This document shows, piece after piece, positions 52,285 through 61,019 of a stretch of DNA of 64,000 nt. The translations under genes were made by a program, and so were the position numbers. How positions within the stretch are numbered: the stretch's first letter is position 1; every line of letters starts with the position of its first letter. Source of the DNA: Alistipes onderdonkii (lineage in GTDB: Bacteria; Bacteroidota; Bacteroidia; Bacteroidales; Rikenellaceae). Location of the stretch: assembly GCF_025145285.1 (NCBI RefSeq), contig NZ_CP102251.1:3100001-3164000 (forward strand), in the 5' to 3' direction. The notes under the pieces were generated by a model. It saw only the letters and a program-made list of their open reading frames with translations, had not been told where the DNA came from and searched no databases.

Positions 52285-53601
52285 CTACTTGATAAAGAAC
52301 CTGTATATGTCGTTTCCGTTGGCGTACAGCAGCAGGAACAGGATGATGACCAGCCCGACGTACTGCGCGCCTTCCAGCACCTTGTCGCTCACCTTGCGTC
52401 CCGTGACCATCTCCCAGAACGTGAAGATCGCATGCCCGCCGTCCAGGCCCGGTATGGGCAGGATGTTCATCACCGCGAGGATGATCGACAGGAATGCCGT
52501 CTTCAACCAGAAATCCTCCCAGTTCCAGTCCCCGGGGAAAATACTGCCGATGGCGATGAACCCGCCCAGCTCCTCGTACATCTTGGTCTTGGGCTGCACG
52601 ATCATCTTCAACTGTTCCCAGTAGGACGAAATGACTTTCCCGGCCTTTTCGATGCCTGCCGGGATCGACTGCCAGAAGGTGTACTCCTGTGTGCGCAGCG
52701 TATAGGGGTTGCGTGCTATCACGCCCAGCTTGCCCTGGTCGGACACCGGGACGGCGATCTGCAGCAGCCTGTCGCCTTCGCGTTTCACCGTCAGGGTCAC
52801 TTCCCCGCCCGCCCGGGTCTTGAGGTATTGCTGGTAGCCGGAGTATTCCAGCCCCCGTGCATCGTCGATGGCCACGATCTCGTCGCCGCGCCTGAGCGCC
52901 GCCGCCGATTCGTACACCGCGCTGTCGATCAGGAATGGCACACGCAGCGTAAAGAGGTCTTCGTAACCTTTGGCCTGGCGCATCTCGATCAGCTCGTCCA
53001 GCGGCAACGTCAGCTCCACGTGCTTCCCGCCGCGCTCGACGACGACCTTCCGCTCGCCTTCGGTGATGAGCAGCGAATTGAGTATCTTGTTGATGTCGTC
53101 GACCGGTTCGCCGTCGATGGTCACGAACTTGTCGCCGTCCTCGAAGCCGAGCTTGTGCCCCGCCTCGTTGAAGTTGTAACCCCATTTGGCGTCCTCGTTC
53201 GAGAAGTAGTTGTCGCCCCACGTGTAGCAGACGCCGCAGTAGATGACGATCGCCAGCAGGACGTTCATCACCACGCCCGCGATCATCACCAGAAAACGCT
53301 GCCATGCGGGTTTGGTGCGGAATTCGTCGGGCTTGGGGGGCTGTTGCATCTGCTCCTTGTCCATCGACTCGTCGATCATGCCGGCGATCTTGCAGTATCC
53401 GCCCAGCGGCAGCCAGCCCAGCCCGTACTCGGTGTCGCCGCGCTTGAACTTGAAGATCGAAAACCACAGGTCGAAGAAGATATAGAACTTGTCGACGCGG
53501 ATCCTGAAAACCCGCGCCATAAGGAAGTGCCCCAATTCGTGAATGCCCACCAGGATGGTGAAGCAGAGGAAAAACTGAATGATCTTGATGATTATATCCA
53601 T
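52285..53601 (-). CDS. rseP: Site-2 protease RseP
   Basis: 438 residues. The zinc-binding HELGH (residues 21-25) lies in TM1, two PDZ-like segments are in the middle (GDKFVTIDGEPVDDI and GDEIVAIDDARGLEY), and the second catalytic motif is NILPIPGLDGGHAIF in TM3 (about residue 385). It performs intramembrane cleavage, for example of anti-sigma factors. Directly follows dxr (13 bp), a frequent arrangement. Confidence 0.95.
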   Translation of the reverse strand: MDIIIKIIQFFLCFTILVGIHELGHFLMARVFRIRVDKFYIFFDLWFSIFKFKRGDTEYGLGWLPLGGYCKIAGMIDESMDKEQMQQPPKPDEFRTKPAWQRFLVMIAGVVMNVLLAIVIYCGVCYTWGDNYFSNEDAKWGYNFNEAGHKLGFEDGDKFVTIDGEPVDDINKILNSLLITEGERKVVVERGGKHVELTLPLDELIEMRQAKGYEDLFTLRVPFLIDSAVYESAAALRRGDEIVAIDDARGLEYSGYQQYLKTRAGGEVTLTVKREGDRLLQIAVPVSDQGKLGVIARNPYTLRTQEYTFWQSIPAGIEKAGKVISSYWEQLKMIVQPKTKMYEELGGFIAIGSIFPGDWNWEDFWLKTAFLSIILAVMNILPIPGLDGGHAIFTFWEMVTGRKVSDKVLEGAQYVGLVIILFLLLYANGNDIYRFFIK

Positions 53602-53614
53602 GTCTGTCTTTTGG

Positions 53615-54766
53615 TTACAACGCTAAGTATTCCGCGGCCAGCCGCCGGGCCTCGTCGTTCGCCTCGGCGTAGTCCCCGAGGGTGGGGGCGGCGGCGAACG
53701 AGGCGCGCCCCAGGGCGTACTCGATGGCACGCACAATATCCAGCCATGCGCACTTGCGGCCGAGGAACGCCGCGACGGCCACCTCGTTGGCGCCGTTCAT
53801 CGTGCAGGCCGCCGTGCCGCGGCGGCGCAGGCACTCGCAGGCGATCTCCAGCGCCGGGTATTTCGCCCGGTCGACCCCGGCGAATGTCAGCTGCGGGTGC
53901 GCCATGAAGTCGAACCGCTCGCCGGGGCGGGTCGCCCGCCGGGGGTACATCAGCGCGAAGCTGATCGGCATACGCATGTCGGGCGTGCCCAGCTGTGCCT
54001 TGATCGCCCCGTCCTCGAACTCCACCATCGAGTGTACGATCGACTGCGGGTGCAGCAGCACCGTTATTTTCTCCACCGGGGTGCCGAACAGCCAGTGTGC
54101 CTCGATCACCTCGAAGCCTTTGTTCACCAGCGTCGACGAGTCTATCGTGATCTTTGCGCCCATCTCCCACTGGGGGTGGCGCAGCGCCTGTTCCACGGTC
54201 ACATCGGCCAGTTTTTCGCACGGCAGGTCGCGGAATGCGCCGCCGCTGCACGTGATGATGAGCCTCCGTATGGGCGACTGCTCGCCCGCCAGGCACTGGA
54301 AGATGGCCGAATGTTCCGAGTCGATCGGCAGGATCGGGGCACGCTTTTCGGCCGCCAGCCGCATCACGTATTCGCCGCCCACCACGAGCGACTCCTTGTT
54401 GGCCAGCGCCAGTTTCTTCCCGGCGCCGAGCGCGGCCACCGTCGGCGCCAGCCCGGCGTAGCCTACCAGCGCGTTGACCACCACGTCCGTATCGCCGCCC
54501 GCCGCGACCTGGGCCACGGCATCCTCTCCGGCGTAAACCTTCACGTCGGTGCCGGCCAGCGCATCGCGCAGCTGCCCGTAATAGCGTTCGTCGGCGATGA
54601 CCGCCGTGTCCGCGTCGAATTCCCGTGCCTGTGCCGCGAGCCGCTGCCAGTTGCGGTTGGCCGTCAGCACGCGCACTTCGAATAAGGCGGGGTTCTCACG
54701 CACGATGTCGAGCGTCTGCACGCCGATCGAGCCCGTCGAACCCAGTATTGCAAGTCGTTGTTTCAT
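53615..54766 (-). CDS. dxr: 1-deoxy-D-xylulose 5-phosphate reductoisomerase
   Basis: 383 residues. NADPH-binding LGSTGSIGVQTLDIV (residues 8-22), LALANKESLVVGG, PIDSEHSAIFQCL, TCSGGAFRD, and HPQWEMGAKITIDSSTLVNKGFEVIEAHWLF are the standard DXR signatures, including metal-binding Asp/Glu residues. It makes methylerythritol phosphate, the committed step of the MEP isoprenoid pathway. It lies 9 bp from the M23 gene upstream. Confidence 0.97.
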   Translation of the reverse strand: MKQRLAILGSTGSIGVQTLDIVRENPALFEVRVLTANRNWQRLAAQAREFDADTAVIADERYYGQLRDALAGTDVKVYAGEDAVAQVAAGGDTDVVVNALVGYAGLAPTVAALGAGKKLALANKESLVVGGEYVMRLAAEKRAPILPIDSEHSAIFQCLAGEQSPIRRLIITCSGGAFRDLPCEKLADVTVEQALRHPQWEMGAKITIDSSTLVNKGFEVIEAHWLFGTPVEKITVLLHPQSIVHSMVEFEDGAIKAQLGTPDMRMPISFALMYPRRATRPGERFDFMAHPQLTFAGVDRAKYPALEIACECLRRRGTAACTMNGANEVAVAAFLGRKCAWLDIVRAIEYALGRASFAAAPTLGDYAEANDEARRLAAEYLAL

Positions 54767-54775
54767 GCCTGTGCG

Positions 54776-55645
54776 TCAGAATACGATGTACCCTTCTGGG
54801 TCTACGGGCTTGCCGTTGTTCCAGAGTTCGAATTCGAAAAGCCGCACCTCGCCCTCTTCCGCCTCGGCGTTGTAGCCGACCATCTCGCCCGCGCGGATGG
54901 TCTGCCCCGTGGTGACGAGCGACTGCGAAAGCCCCTTGTAGACCGAGAGGAGGTTGTTTGCATGCTGCAGCTCGACCATGTAACCCGTCTCGGGCGTCCA
55001 GAGGCTCAGCACCACCGTGCCGTTGTCGATGGCCGTGATGCGGTCGCTGGCCGCCGCCGCGATGCGTACCCCGAAATTGCCGTTGCGGATGTCGAAGCGG
55101 TCGGTGATGATCCCCTCCACGGGTTTGGCCAGCTCGATCGCCTCGCGTACCGAACGCCGCGACCCGCCGCTGCGGCCCGCGATGGCGTACGGGCCGTCGC
55201 CCTCCATCTGCGCCCGCAGGATCGAGTCCTCGGGCGAGGGCATCACCAGCACCTTGCTGGTGCGGGTACTGTCCGACGTGGCGAGCGTGCGCGCCACGGG
55301 GGTTTTGCCCTCCATGATCAGCGCGATATGCTGGTTGTAGGTGAGCATGTCGTTCATCATGCGCTCCATCGAGTCGAGCCGGATGATGTTCTGCACGAGG
55401 CTTTCGCGCGAACGGTCTGCCTCGGTGCGGTATCCCGGCAGCAGTTCCAGGATCGGGGAGTAGGCCACCAGCGACAGGATGAGGATGAACAGCAGCAGCA
55501 CGAACGACAGGAAGGCCGCGAAGATGCTGGCCGGCGAGAGGTGCATGTGCCACTCCTCGCTGTTGTCCGTGGCATTGAGCATGTTGAAACGGCGTTTGCG
55601 GAAAAGCCCGCGCCACCATGCCCGTATGGATTTGAAAAATCTCAT
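54776..55645 (-). CDS. Degenerate M23 (LytM) peptidase-like membrane protein
   Basis: 289 residues with a cytoplasmic tail, one TM segment (ASIFAAFLSFVLLLFILILSLVAY, about residues 37-60), a coiled region and a C-terminal M23 beta domain. The zinc ligands are missing: GNFGVRIA stands for HxGxDxA, and LFEFELW stands for HLHFEL, so hydrolase activity is unlikely. Such inactive LytM proteins can activate amidases in division. It starts the operon with dxr and rseP and is divergent from the nucleotidyltransferase gene. Confidence 0.8.
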   Translation of the reverse strand: MRFFKSIRAWWRGLFRKRRFNMLNATDNSEEWHMHLSPASIFAAFLSFVLLLFILILSLVAYSPILELLPGYRTEADRSRESLVQNIIRLDSMERMMNDMLTYNQHIALIMEGKTPVARTLATSDSTRTSKVLVMPSPEDSILRAQMEGDGPYAIAGRSGGSRRSVREAIELAKPVEGIITDRFDIRNGNFGVRIAAAASDRITAIDNGTVVLSLWTPETGYMVELQHANNLLSVYKGLSQSLVTTGQTIRAGEMVGYNAEAEEGEVRLFEFELWNNGKPVDPEGYIVF

Positions 55646-55693
55646 CGGTTTATGACATTATGAATGCAAAGATAACCAATTTCATAGAAAACC

Positions 55694-55724
55694 TTTGCGG
55701 AACGCGCCGAATTTTTTAACTTTG
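55694..55724 (+). promoter_or_regulatory. Promoter of the nucleotidyltransferase gene
   Basis: TTTG at 55694-55697 and TAACTTTG at 55717-55724, 19-bp spacer; start codon 38 bp downstream. Confidence 0.8.
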
Positions 55725-55762
55725 TGATCGTTTAGAATCAACGCAAAAAACAGCTGAAAAGT

Positions 55763-56674
55763 ATGGTAAAACCTACATTACTCGTCCTCGCCGCAGGTAT
55801 GGGCTCCCGTTACGGTTCGCTCAAGCAGATGGACGGAGTCGGCCCCAACAACGAGGCCATCATAGATTATTCGGTCTACGACGCCATCCGCGCCGGTTTC
55901 GGCAAGGTCGTTTTCGTCATCCGCCACTCTTTCGAAAAGGAGTTCCGCGAAGTCTTCTCCGCGGAGCGTTTCGGCGGCCGCATCGCCGTGGAGTTCGTGT
56001 TCCAGGAGTTGGACTACCTGCCCCAGGGGGCTGCTGTTCCCGAAGGGCGCGTCAAGCCGTGGGGCACCAACCACGCCGTGATGATGGCGGCCGACGCCAT
56101 CCGCGAACCCTTCGCCGTGATCAATGCCGACGACTTCTACGGTGCCGAAGCCTACAAGACCATCGGGGACTACCTTTCGCAGTTGGGCGAGAGCCGGAAC
56201 CGCTACTGCATGGTCGCCTACGACCTCGACAAGACCCTTTCGGACAACGGTACCGTTTCGCGCGGCGTCTGCGGTGTGGATGCTGCGGGCAACCTCACCT
56301 CGATGGTCGAGCGCACGCAGATCGAACGCATGCCCGACGGCAGGATCGTCTTCCACGACGGCGGCGCCGACGAAGTATTGGCCGGGGACACGCCGGTGTC
56401 GATGAACCTCTTTGGCTTCACCCCCGATTTCTTTACCTATTCCAGGGAGTATTTCAAGACGTGGCTCGCCGGGAACAAGGAGAACCTCAAAGCCGAGTTC
56501 TACATCCCGACGATGGTCAACAAACTCATCGGCGAAGGCACGGCCTCGTTGCGTGTGCTCCGCTCGGCGGCGCAGTGGCACGGCGTCACCTACAAGGAGG
56601 ACAAACCCGCGCTGGTGGCCTCGATCGAGAAGATGATCGCCGAGGGCAAATATCCCCGCAACCTCTGGGCATAA
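55763..56674 (+). CDS. Sugar-nucleotide pyrophosphorylase-like nucleotidyltransferase
   Basis: 303 residues. The N-terminal nucleotide-binding signature is LLVLAAGMGSRYGSLKQMDGVGP (about residues 5-27), with a PWGTNHAVMMAADAI segment and INADDFYG (metal-binding Asp) near residue 118. This fits the NDP-sugar pyrophosphorylase/MobA-like fold, although the exact sugar cannot be told. Monocistronic with own promoter and a perfect terminator hairpin just after the stop. Confidence 0.88.
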   Translation: MVKPTLLVLAAGMGSRYGSLKQMDGVGPNNEAIIDYSVYDAIRAGFGKVVFVIRHSFEKEFREVFSAERFGGRIAVEFVFQELDYLPQGAAVPEGRVKPWGTNHAVMMAADAIREPFAVINADDFYGAEAYKTIGDYLSQLGESRNRYCMVAYDLDKTLSDNGTVSRGVCGVDAAGNLTSMVERTQIERMPDGRIVFHDGGADEVLAGDTPVSMNLFGFTPDFFTYSREYFKTWLAGNKENLKAEFYIPTMVNKLIGEGTASLRVLRSAAQWHGVTYKEDKPALVASIEKMIAEGKYPRNLWA

Positions 56675-56697
56675 TCTCCGGCTGCGGCATCGCATAT

Positions 56698-56731
56698 GCA
56701 AAAGGGCGGATATTTTCATCCGCCCTTTTGC
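56698..56731 (+). terminator. Perfect 14-bp hairpin terminator
   Basis: GCAAAAGGGCGGAT (56698-56711) and ATCCGCCCTTTTGC (56718-56731) flank ATTTTC. A second partial copy of the right arm (CATCCGCCTTTTGCTTA) follows within 25 bp, apparently a short duplication. Confidence 0.85.
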
Positions 56732-57195
56732 TTAATGTTTCATCCGCCTTTTGCTTATTGCTTGTGGAGTGTCGTTTGCCGCGCCGGCTTCGGAAAGCCT
56801 GATTTGCCTTCGGTCTGGCCGGCCCCCGGCCGCATCCGTTTTTCAGGTTTCTGTCTTATCCGCGTTTCCGGCTCCCGGCGTTGGCTGCATCTCCGGTTTC
56901 CGGCCTTGCTTGTTTCTCCGGTTTCCAACCTTGCCTGCTCCTCCGGTTTCCGGTGTTGGCTGCTTCTCCGGTTTTCATCTTGTCCGTCTCTGCGGTTTTC
57001 AGCCTACCTGCTCCTCCGGTTCCCGGTGTTGTCCGCTTCTTCGGTTTTCGTTTTGTCCGTCTCTGCCGGTTTTCAGCCTTGCCTGCTCCTCCGGTTCCCG
57101 GATTTGTCCGGCTCTTCGCCTTGACGCGCTCCTCTGTCAGCTCTTCGTCAGCCCTTTGCCCCCCCCCTTCGTCACACAACCGGCGGCGCGGCGGC
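56732..57195. other. Intergenic spacer dominated by degenerate 25-bp tandem repeats
   Basis: 464 bp between the nucleotidyltransferase terminator and the end of the HAD gene. The bulk is the tandem array described at 56840-57120; the last part before 57196 is C/T-rich without a gene. Confidence 0.65.
56840..57120. repeat. Degenerate 24-25-bp tandem repeat array (about ten units)
   Basis: Units follow TTTCCGGCCTTGCCTGCTCC-TCCGG with drift, each ending in a T/CTCCGG-like word before the next TTT/TTC (for example near 56896, 56921, 56946, 56971). The period of 24 or 25 is not a multiple of three, so a coding origin is unlikely even though ORFs run through part of it. Confidence 0.8.
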
Positions 57196-57585
57196 TCAGT
57201 CCAGAAAACCTTCCTTCACCAACTGCTCCCGGATGCGCGTCCAGTCCGCTACGGGACGTTTCACGCCGTCCACGAACCGGATCGGGCAGCCGAGGCTGCT
57301 GTCGTCGATGTAGAGGTCGGCATGGACTTTCGGCGAGGATGTCCAGCGCTGCTGCGAGGGGTTCTCGTTGACGGCGTAGAGCGGGATTCCCCGCTCGCGG
57401 AACCACCGGATCGCGTCGTCGAGCAGTTTGCCGTGGCGCATCGTGAAGAGGATCAGGCGGCAGCCGTTGTCCGTAAGTTCCTTCAGTACGGGTACGGCCC
57501 CGGCGTCGTCGCCTATTTCGGGATATGCGTGTGTCACGACCGTCCCGTCGAAATCGACGGCGATCAATGCATTGCGTATAGCCAT
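57196..57585 (-). CDS. HAD-like hydrolase family protein
   Basis: 129 residues. HAD motif I is IAVDFDGTVVTH (Asp10, Asp12), a Thr-containing motif II is LILFTMRHGK, and the Asp pair YIDDSSLGCP (about residue 93) is motif IV. It resembles small Bacteroidetes HAD proteins with no cap domain. Substrate unknown. It begins next to wzc (no gap) on the same strand, but it is not known to belong to capsule synthesis. Confidence 0.82.
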   Translation of the reverse strand: MAIRNALIAVDFDGTVVTHAYPEIGDDAGAVPVLKELTDNGCRLILFTMRHGKLLDDAIRWFRERGIPLYAVNENPSQQRWTSSPKVHADLYIDDSSLGCPIRFVDGVKRPVADWTRIREQLVKEGFLD

Positions 57586-60045
57586 TTATTTCTTGTTCCT
57601 TATTTTACGTCCGATTTTGCTGAAGAAAATTTTCAGGCGCTTGCGGTAGCTGGTCTCCTTGTAATCGTCGTATCCATACCCGTATCCGTACCCGTAGCCA
57701 TATCCGTACCCATAGCCGTAACCGTATCCGTGGCGGCGGGTGCGCGTGCCGTTGAGTACGACGCACATGTTGCGGAATTTCTTCTCGCGGTAAAGCCGTT
57801 CGATGTCGGGCAGCTGCCGGCGGTCGAGCACGCCTTCGCGTACGATATAGATACAGAGGTCTGCCAGCCGGTCGGTGATGACCGCGTCGGCTACCGACAT
57901 GGCCGGGGTGCTGTCGATGAATACATAGTCGTAGCTCTCCCGCAGCTCGGCGACCAGCTTGTCCAGGCGATCCGAAAGCAGCATCTCCGTGGGGTTGGGC
58001 GGCTGGATGCCGGCGCAGATCACGTCGAGGTTTTTGTGTATCTCCATCGGCGTGATCAGTTCGCCGATGTCGGTGATCGTCCCGGCCAGGTAGCTCGTGA
58101 TGCCTTTCTTGCTGTTGCTGCGGCCCAGCGTCGTGGAGAGCGCGTGGCGGCGCAGGTCGAGGTCGATCAGTACGATCCGCTTCCCGGCCATGGCGAGCGT
58201 CATCGCCAGGTTCATCGCCACGAACGTCTTACCCGCATGGGGGTCGGACGACGTGAAGAGCACGCACTTGATTTCCTTGCCCGACGATACGTTCATGAAG
58301 GTCATGTTCGAACGCAGGATGCGGAAAGCCTCGGACAATGCGTCGCGTCCGGTTTCCCGGACGACGATGCCGCCCTTGTTCTCTCCTTCGAGGAAGGGGA
58401 TGTCCCCCAGGAACGGGGCGCTGATGTTCTCTTCGATGTCCTTGCGGCCGCGGATGGTCGTGTCGAGCATGCCGATCAGGTAGATGATGCCGAAGGGGAT
58501 CGCCAGGCCGGCCAGCAGGCTGATGCCCAGGATGATCATCGAACGGGGCGACACGGGCCTGGGGCTGCCGTATGCCTGGTCGATCGTACGCGAATTGCTT
58601 TCGGCGACGGCATAGTTGAGCTGCGTCTCCTCCTGTTTGTTGAGCAGGTAGAGGAACAGCTCCTCCTTGATCTTCTGCTGGCGCATGATGTCTAACAGGA
58701 CTTTCTCCTGCGACGGCATGGTGGATATGCGGTGATTGGCCAGCGCCTCCTCCTTGCGCATGTTCGAAAGCTGTATTTCGAGCGTCGAGACGTGCGAGTT
58801 GAGCGAAGCGATGATCGAGCGGCGCACGGCAGCCAGCACGTTGTCCATGTCCTGGATCACGGGGTTGCGTTCCGAACTGTTTTCGAGCAGTTTCTGGCGG
58901 CGCAGGATGGCGTCGTTATATTCGGTGATCTGGGCGACGATCCCGTTGTTGGTCAGCGAGGCGACCATCGGGATCAGATCCCCCGCGTGCGACGGGTCGT
59001 CGAGGTAGTCGCGGATGTAGTTGGCGACGCTGATCTGGTTTTCGATCGAAAGCCCTTCGACCTTGAATTTGCTGCTCTCGGTAATGGATCGGGTAGCCTC
59101 CGAGGTGATGTCGATCATCTGGTTGCTCTTCTTGATCCCCTCGATTTCGCTGTCCACGACGTCCAGTTCCCGTCCGATGGCCAGCATACGCTCCTTGATA
59201 AAGGCGTTGGTCACGACCGATACCTGCCGCTTGTCGGCGATGGCGTCCTCTTCGTACACGGCGATCAGCGTGTTGATCACGTCCTCGGCACGCTTGGGTA
59301 CGGAACTGTTCATCGAGATGGTGACGATCGACGCCTGCTTGTTGGCCACGTCGCTCTTCACGGTGGCGCGGTAGGCGTTCGTCGTGACCATCGGCGAACT
59401 CTTGGTGACGGTGATGGGCCTGTCCACGTAGGTCGAGTCCATGAACGGCGTCTTGTGTACGACCATCTGCCCCAGCGGGGTGGGGATCGTGTCGCCGTAC
59501 TGGGCGCGGATGACCCTGCGCTTCTCCTGCTTGGTGAGGTACTTGTCGTCGAAGTCCGCCAGCTTGATCCGGCCGTCCTCGAGTTCGGTCACCTCCAGCG
59601 AAAGGCGCTGGTTGTCGTCGTCGATGAAATCGACCTCGATGGGCGAGCGGCCGTAGAGGTCGAGCGTCCGCAGCCCGTCCCGTACGGAATAGTTGACCGT
59701 CAGGTGGAGGCGCTTCACCACCTCCGACATCAGCCTGTGCGACTGGAGGATGTAGACCTCGTTGTCGACGTTGCGGCGGTTCTGGAAACCTACCAGGTCG
59801 CTGAAAGCGCCCAGCTCCATGTCGCCGCCCTTGCGGCTGTCCTTTACGAGGATGGTGGCCGTACGGCTGTATATCTTCGGGGTGCTGGCCAGGTAGTAAT
59901 AGGCCACGCCGAGGCAGATGAGCACCGACAAGGCGAACCAGTACCAGTTGGCCAGAACCATCTGTAACAGGTCGTGCAGCGTGAGGCCGCTGCCGTTTTC
60001 GTTCTCGTCGTTCTGCAGGTGCGGATTGATATTTTGATCTGCCAT
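57586..60045 (-). CDS. wzc: Wzc-type capsule/exopolysaccharide tyrosine autokinase
   Basis: 819 residues. Two TM segments (LANWYWFALSVLICLGVAYYYLA near residue 30 and ILGISLLAGLAIPFGIIYLIGML near 520) border a large periplasmic Wzz-like domain with coiled coil. The cytoplasmic BY-kinase has Walker A FTSSDPHAGKTFVAMNLA, A' IVLIDLDLRRH and B YDYVFIDSTPAMSVADA. The C terminus is a long Tyr-Gly repeat (HGYGYGYG... to DDYKETSYRKR), the autophosphorylation cluster. It controls chain length and export with Wza, encoded 3 bp upstream. Confidence 0.93.
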   Translation of the reverse strand: MADQNINPHLQNDENENGSGLTLHDLLQMVLANWYWFALSVLICLGVAYYYLASTPKIYSRTATILVKDSRKGGDMELGAFSDLVGFQNRRNVDNEVYILQSHRLMSEVVKRLHLTVNYSVRDGLRTLDLYGRSPIEVDFIDDDNQRLSLEVTELEDGRIKLADFDDKYLTKQEKRRVIRAQYGDTIPTPLGQMVVHKTPFMDSTYVDRPITVTKSSPMVTTNAYRATVKSDVANKQASIVTISMNSSVPKRAEDVINTLIAVYEEDAIADKRQVSVVTNAFIKERMLAIGRELDVVDSEIEGIKKSNQMIDITSEATRSITESSKFKVEGLSIENQISVANYIRDYLDDPSHAGDLIPMVASLTNNGIVAQITEYNDAILRRQKLLENSSERNPVIQDMDNVLAAVRRSIIASLNSHVSTLEIQLSNMRKEEALANHRISTMPSQEKVLLDIMRQQKIKEELFLYLLNKQEETQLNYAVAESNSRTIDQAYGSPRPVSPRSMIILGISLLAGLAIPFGIIYLIGMLDTTIRGRKDIEENISAPFLGDIPFLEGENKGGIVVRETGRDALSEAFRILRSNMTFMNVSSGKEIKCVLFTSSDPHAGKTFVAMNLAMTLAMAGKRIVLIDLDLRRHALSTTLGRSNSKKGITSYLAGTITDIGELITPMEIHKNLDVICAGIQPPNPTEMLLSDRLDKLVAELRESYDYVFIDSTPAMSVADAVITDRLADLCIYIVREGVLDRRQLPDIERLYREKKFRNMCVVLNGTRTRRHGYGYGYGYGYGYGYGYGYGYDDYKETSYRKRLKIFFSKIGRKIRNKK

Positions 60046-60048
60046 GAG

Positions 60049-60849
60049 TTACTTTACCTTAGTAAGAGTTACAATAAGCGTTGCTACCGAAATGGCCGTA
60101 CTTACGAGCGAGAGGTAGAAGTTGCGGTTCTGGCTGATCTCACCGGCCTGTGCCTTGTATTTATTGGGCTTGACATAGATCACGTCGTTCTGCTGGATGT
60201 AGAACGCCGGCGAGTTGAAGAGGTCTTTCGATGTGAGGTCGAGGTATTCGATCGTGCGTACGCCGTCCACTTCGCGGGCCACGGCCACGTCCGTACGGAT
60301 GCCGTAGATCGTCAGGTCGCCGGCCATGGCCAGTGCGTCGAAGATCGAGATCTTGTCGCGCGTGACGTCGTAATGCCCCGGGCGGGCTACTTCGCCGACG
60401 ACCGAAATCTTCATGTCGGCGAACTGCACGTTGACCGACGGGTCGTTGATATACCCGCCCTCGACGATCTTGTCGGCGATGGCCTGTGCCAGTTCGCTGC
60501 GGGTCTTTCCCTTGCAGTCGATCTTCCCGATCACGGGCATGTCGAGCATGCCGTTCTCGTCCACCGTGCGGATTTGCAGCGACTGGTTGGTCGCCGAACT
60601 GTACGAGGCGACTCCCGTCACGGAACTCAGCGAGGTCGATGAGTTGAACGGCACTGCCAGTTCGGGGTCTTTGCTGTTGACCACAATCGTCAGCCGGTCG
60701 AGGGGTTTGATCCGGATCTGGCCGCTTTCGGCGATTTGTTCAGGCGTAAAGGGGTTCGCGTCCTGCAGGTACCAGGCACGTTTCTGCGAGGCACATGACG
60801 AGACCAGCAGGGCCAGGATGACCGGGACTAAGAGGCGGTAATGCTTCAT
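60049..60849 (-). CDS. wza: Wza-like polysaccharide export lipoprotein
   Basis: 266 residues. A lipoprotein signal (LLVPVILALLVSSCASQ, Cys19) is followed by a Poly_export domain (IRIKPLDRLTIVVNSKDPELAVPF, GMLDMPVIGKIDCKGKTRSELAQAI) and a SLBB-like region (VQFADMKISVVGEVARPGHYDV), ending in a C-terminal TM (FYLSLVSTAISVATLIVTL). It forms the outer-membrane channel of capsule export. A TACCTTTG box on the minus strand (60877-60884) may be its promoter. Confidence 0.92.
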   Translation of the reverse strand: MKHYRLLVPVILALLVSSCASQKRAWYLQDANPFTPEQIAESGQIRIKPLDRLTIVVNSKDPELAVPFNSSTSLSSVTGVASYSSATNQSLQIRTVDENGMLDMPVIGKIDCKGKTRSELAQAIADKIVEGGYINDPSVNVQFADMKISVVGEVARPGHYDVTRDKISIFDALAMAGDLTIYGIRTDVAVAREVDGVRTIEYLDLTSKDLFNSPAFYIQQNDVIYVKPNKYKAQAGEISQNRNFYLSLVSTAISVATLIVTLTKVK

Positions 60850-60876
60850 TTTTACTAAGGCGTTTTATATCGTGCG

Positions 60877-60884
60877 CAAAGGTA
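60877..60884 (-). promoter_or_regulatory. -7 box of the wza-wzc promoter
   Basis: On the minus strand this reads TACCTTTG, matching TAnnTTTG, 27 bp before the wza start. A good -33 box is not seen. Confidence 0.5.
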
Positions 60885-60980
60885 GTAATTTTTGTGAAAT
60901 AAACCTACATGTGCCCCTTGCTATTTTGTCCCTATTGCACCGGATTCGGTCGCCGCCCGGATTTTTTCCGGAAAAAAGCG

Positions 60981-61010
60981 TACATTTGACATCCCGGAAT
61001 CCGGATTCCG
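60981..61010 (+). promoter_or_regulatory. Promoter and palindromic operator of the GH13 gene
   Basis: TACATTTG (60981-60988) is a -7 box; six bases later the perfect 16-bp palindrome CGGAATCCGGATTCCG (60995-61010) covers the expected transcription start, 9 bp before the ATG at 61020. The position suits a repressor site or a 5' mRNA hairpin. Confidence 0.55.
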
Positions 61011-61019
61011 AATTAAAAT

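Noticed and set aside
56696..58695. Plus-strand ORFs across the 25-bp array and into wzc
   Set aside because: The repeat period of 24-25 changes frame between units and the longer ORF runs antisense to the HAD and wzc genes.
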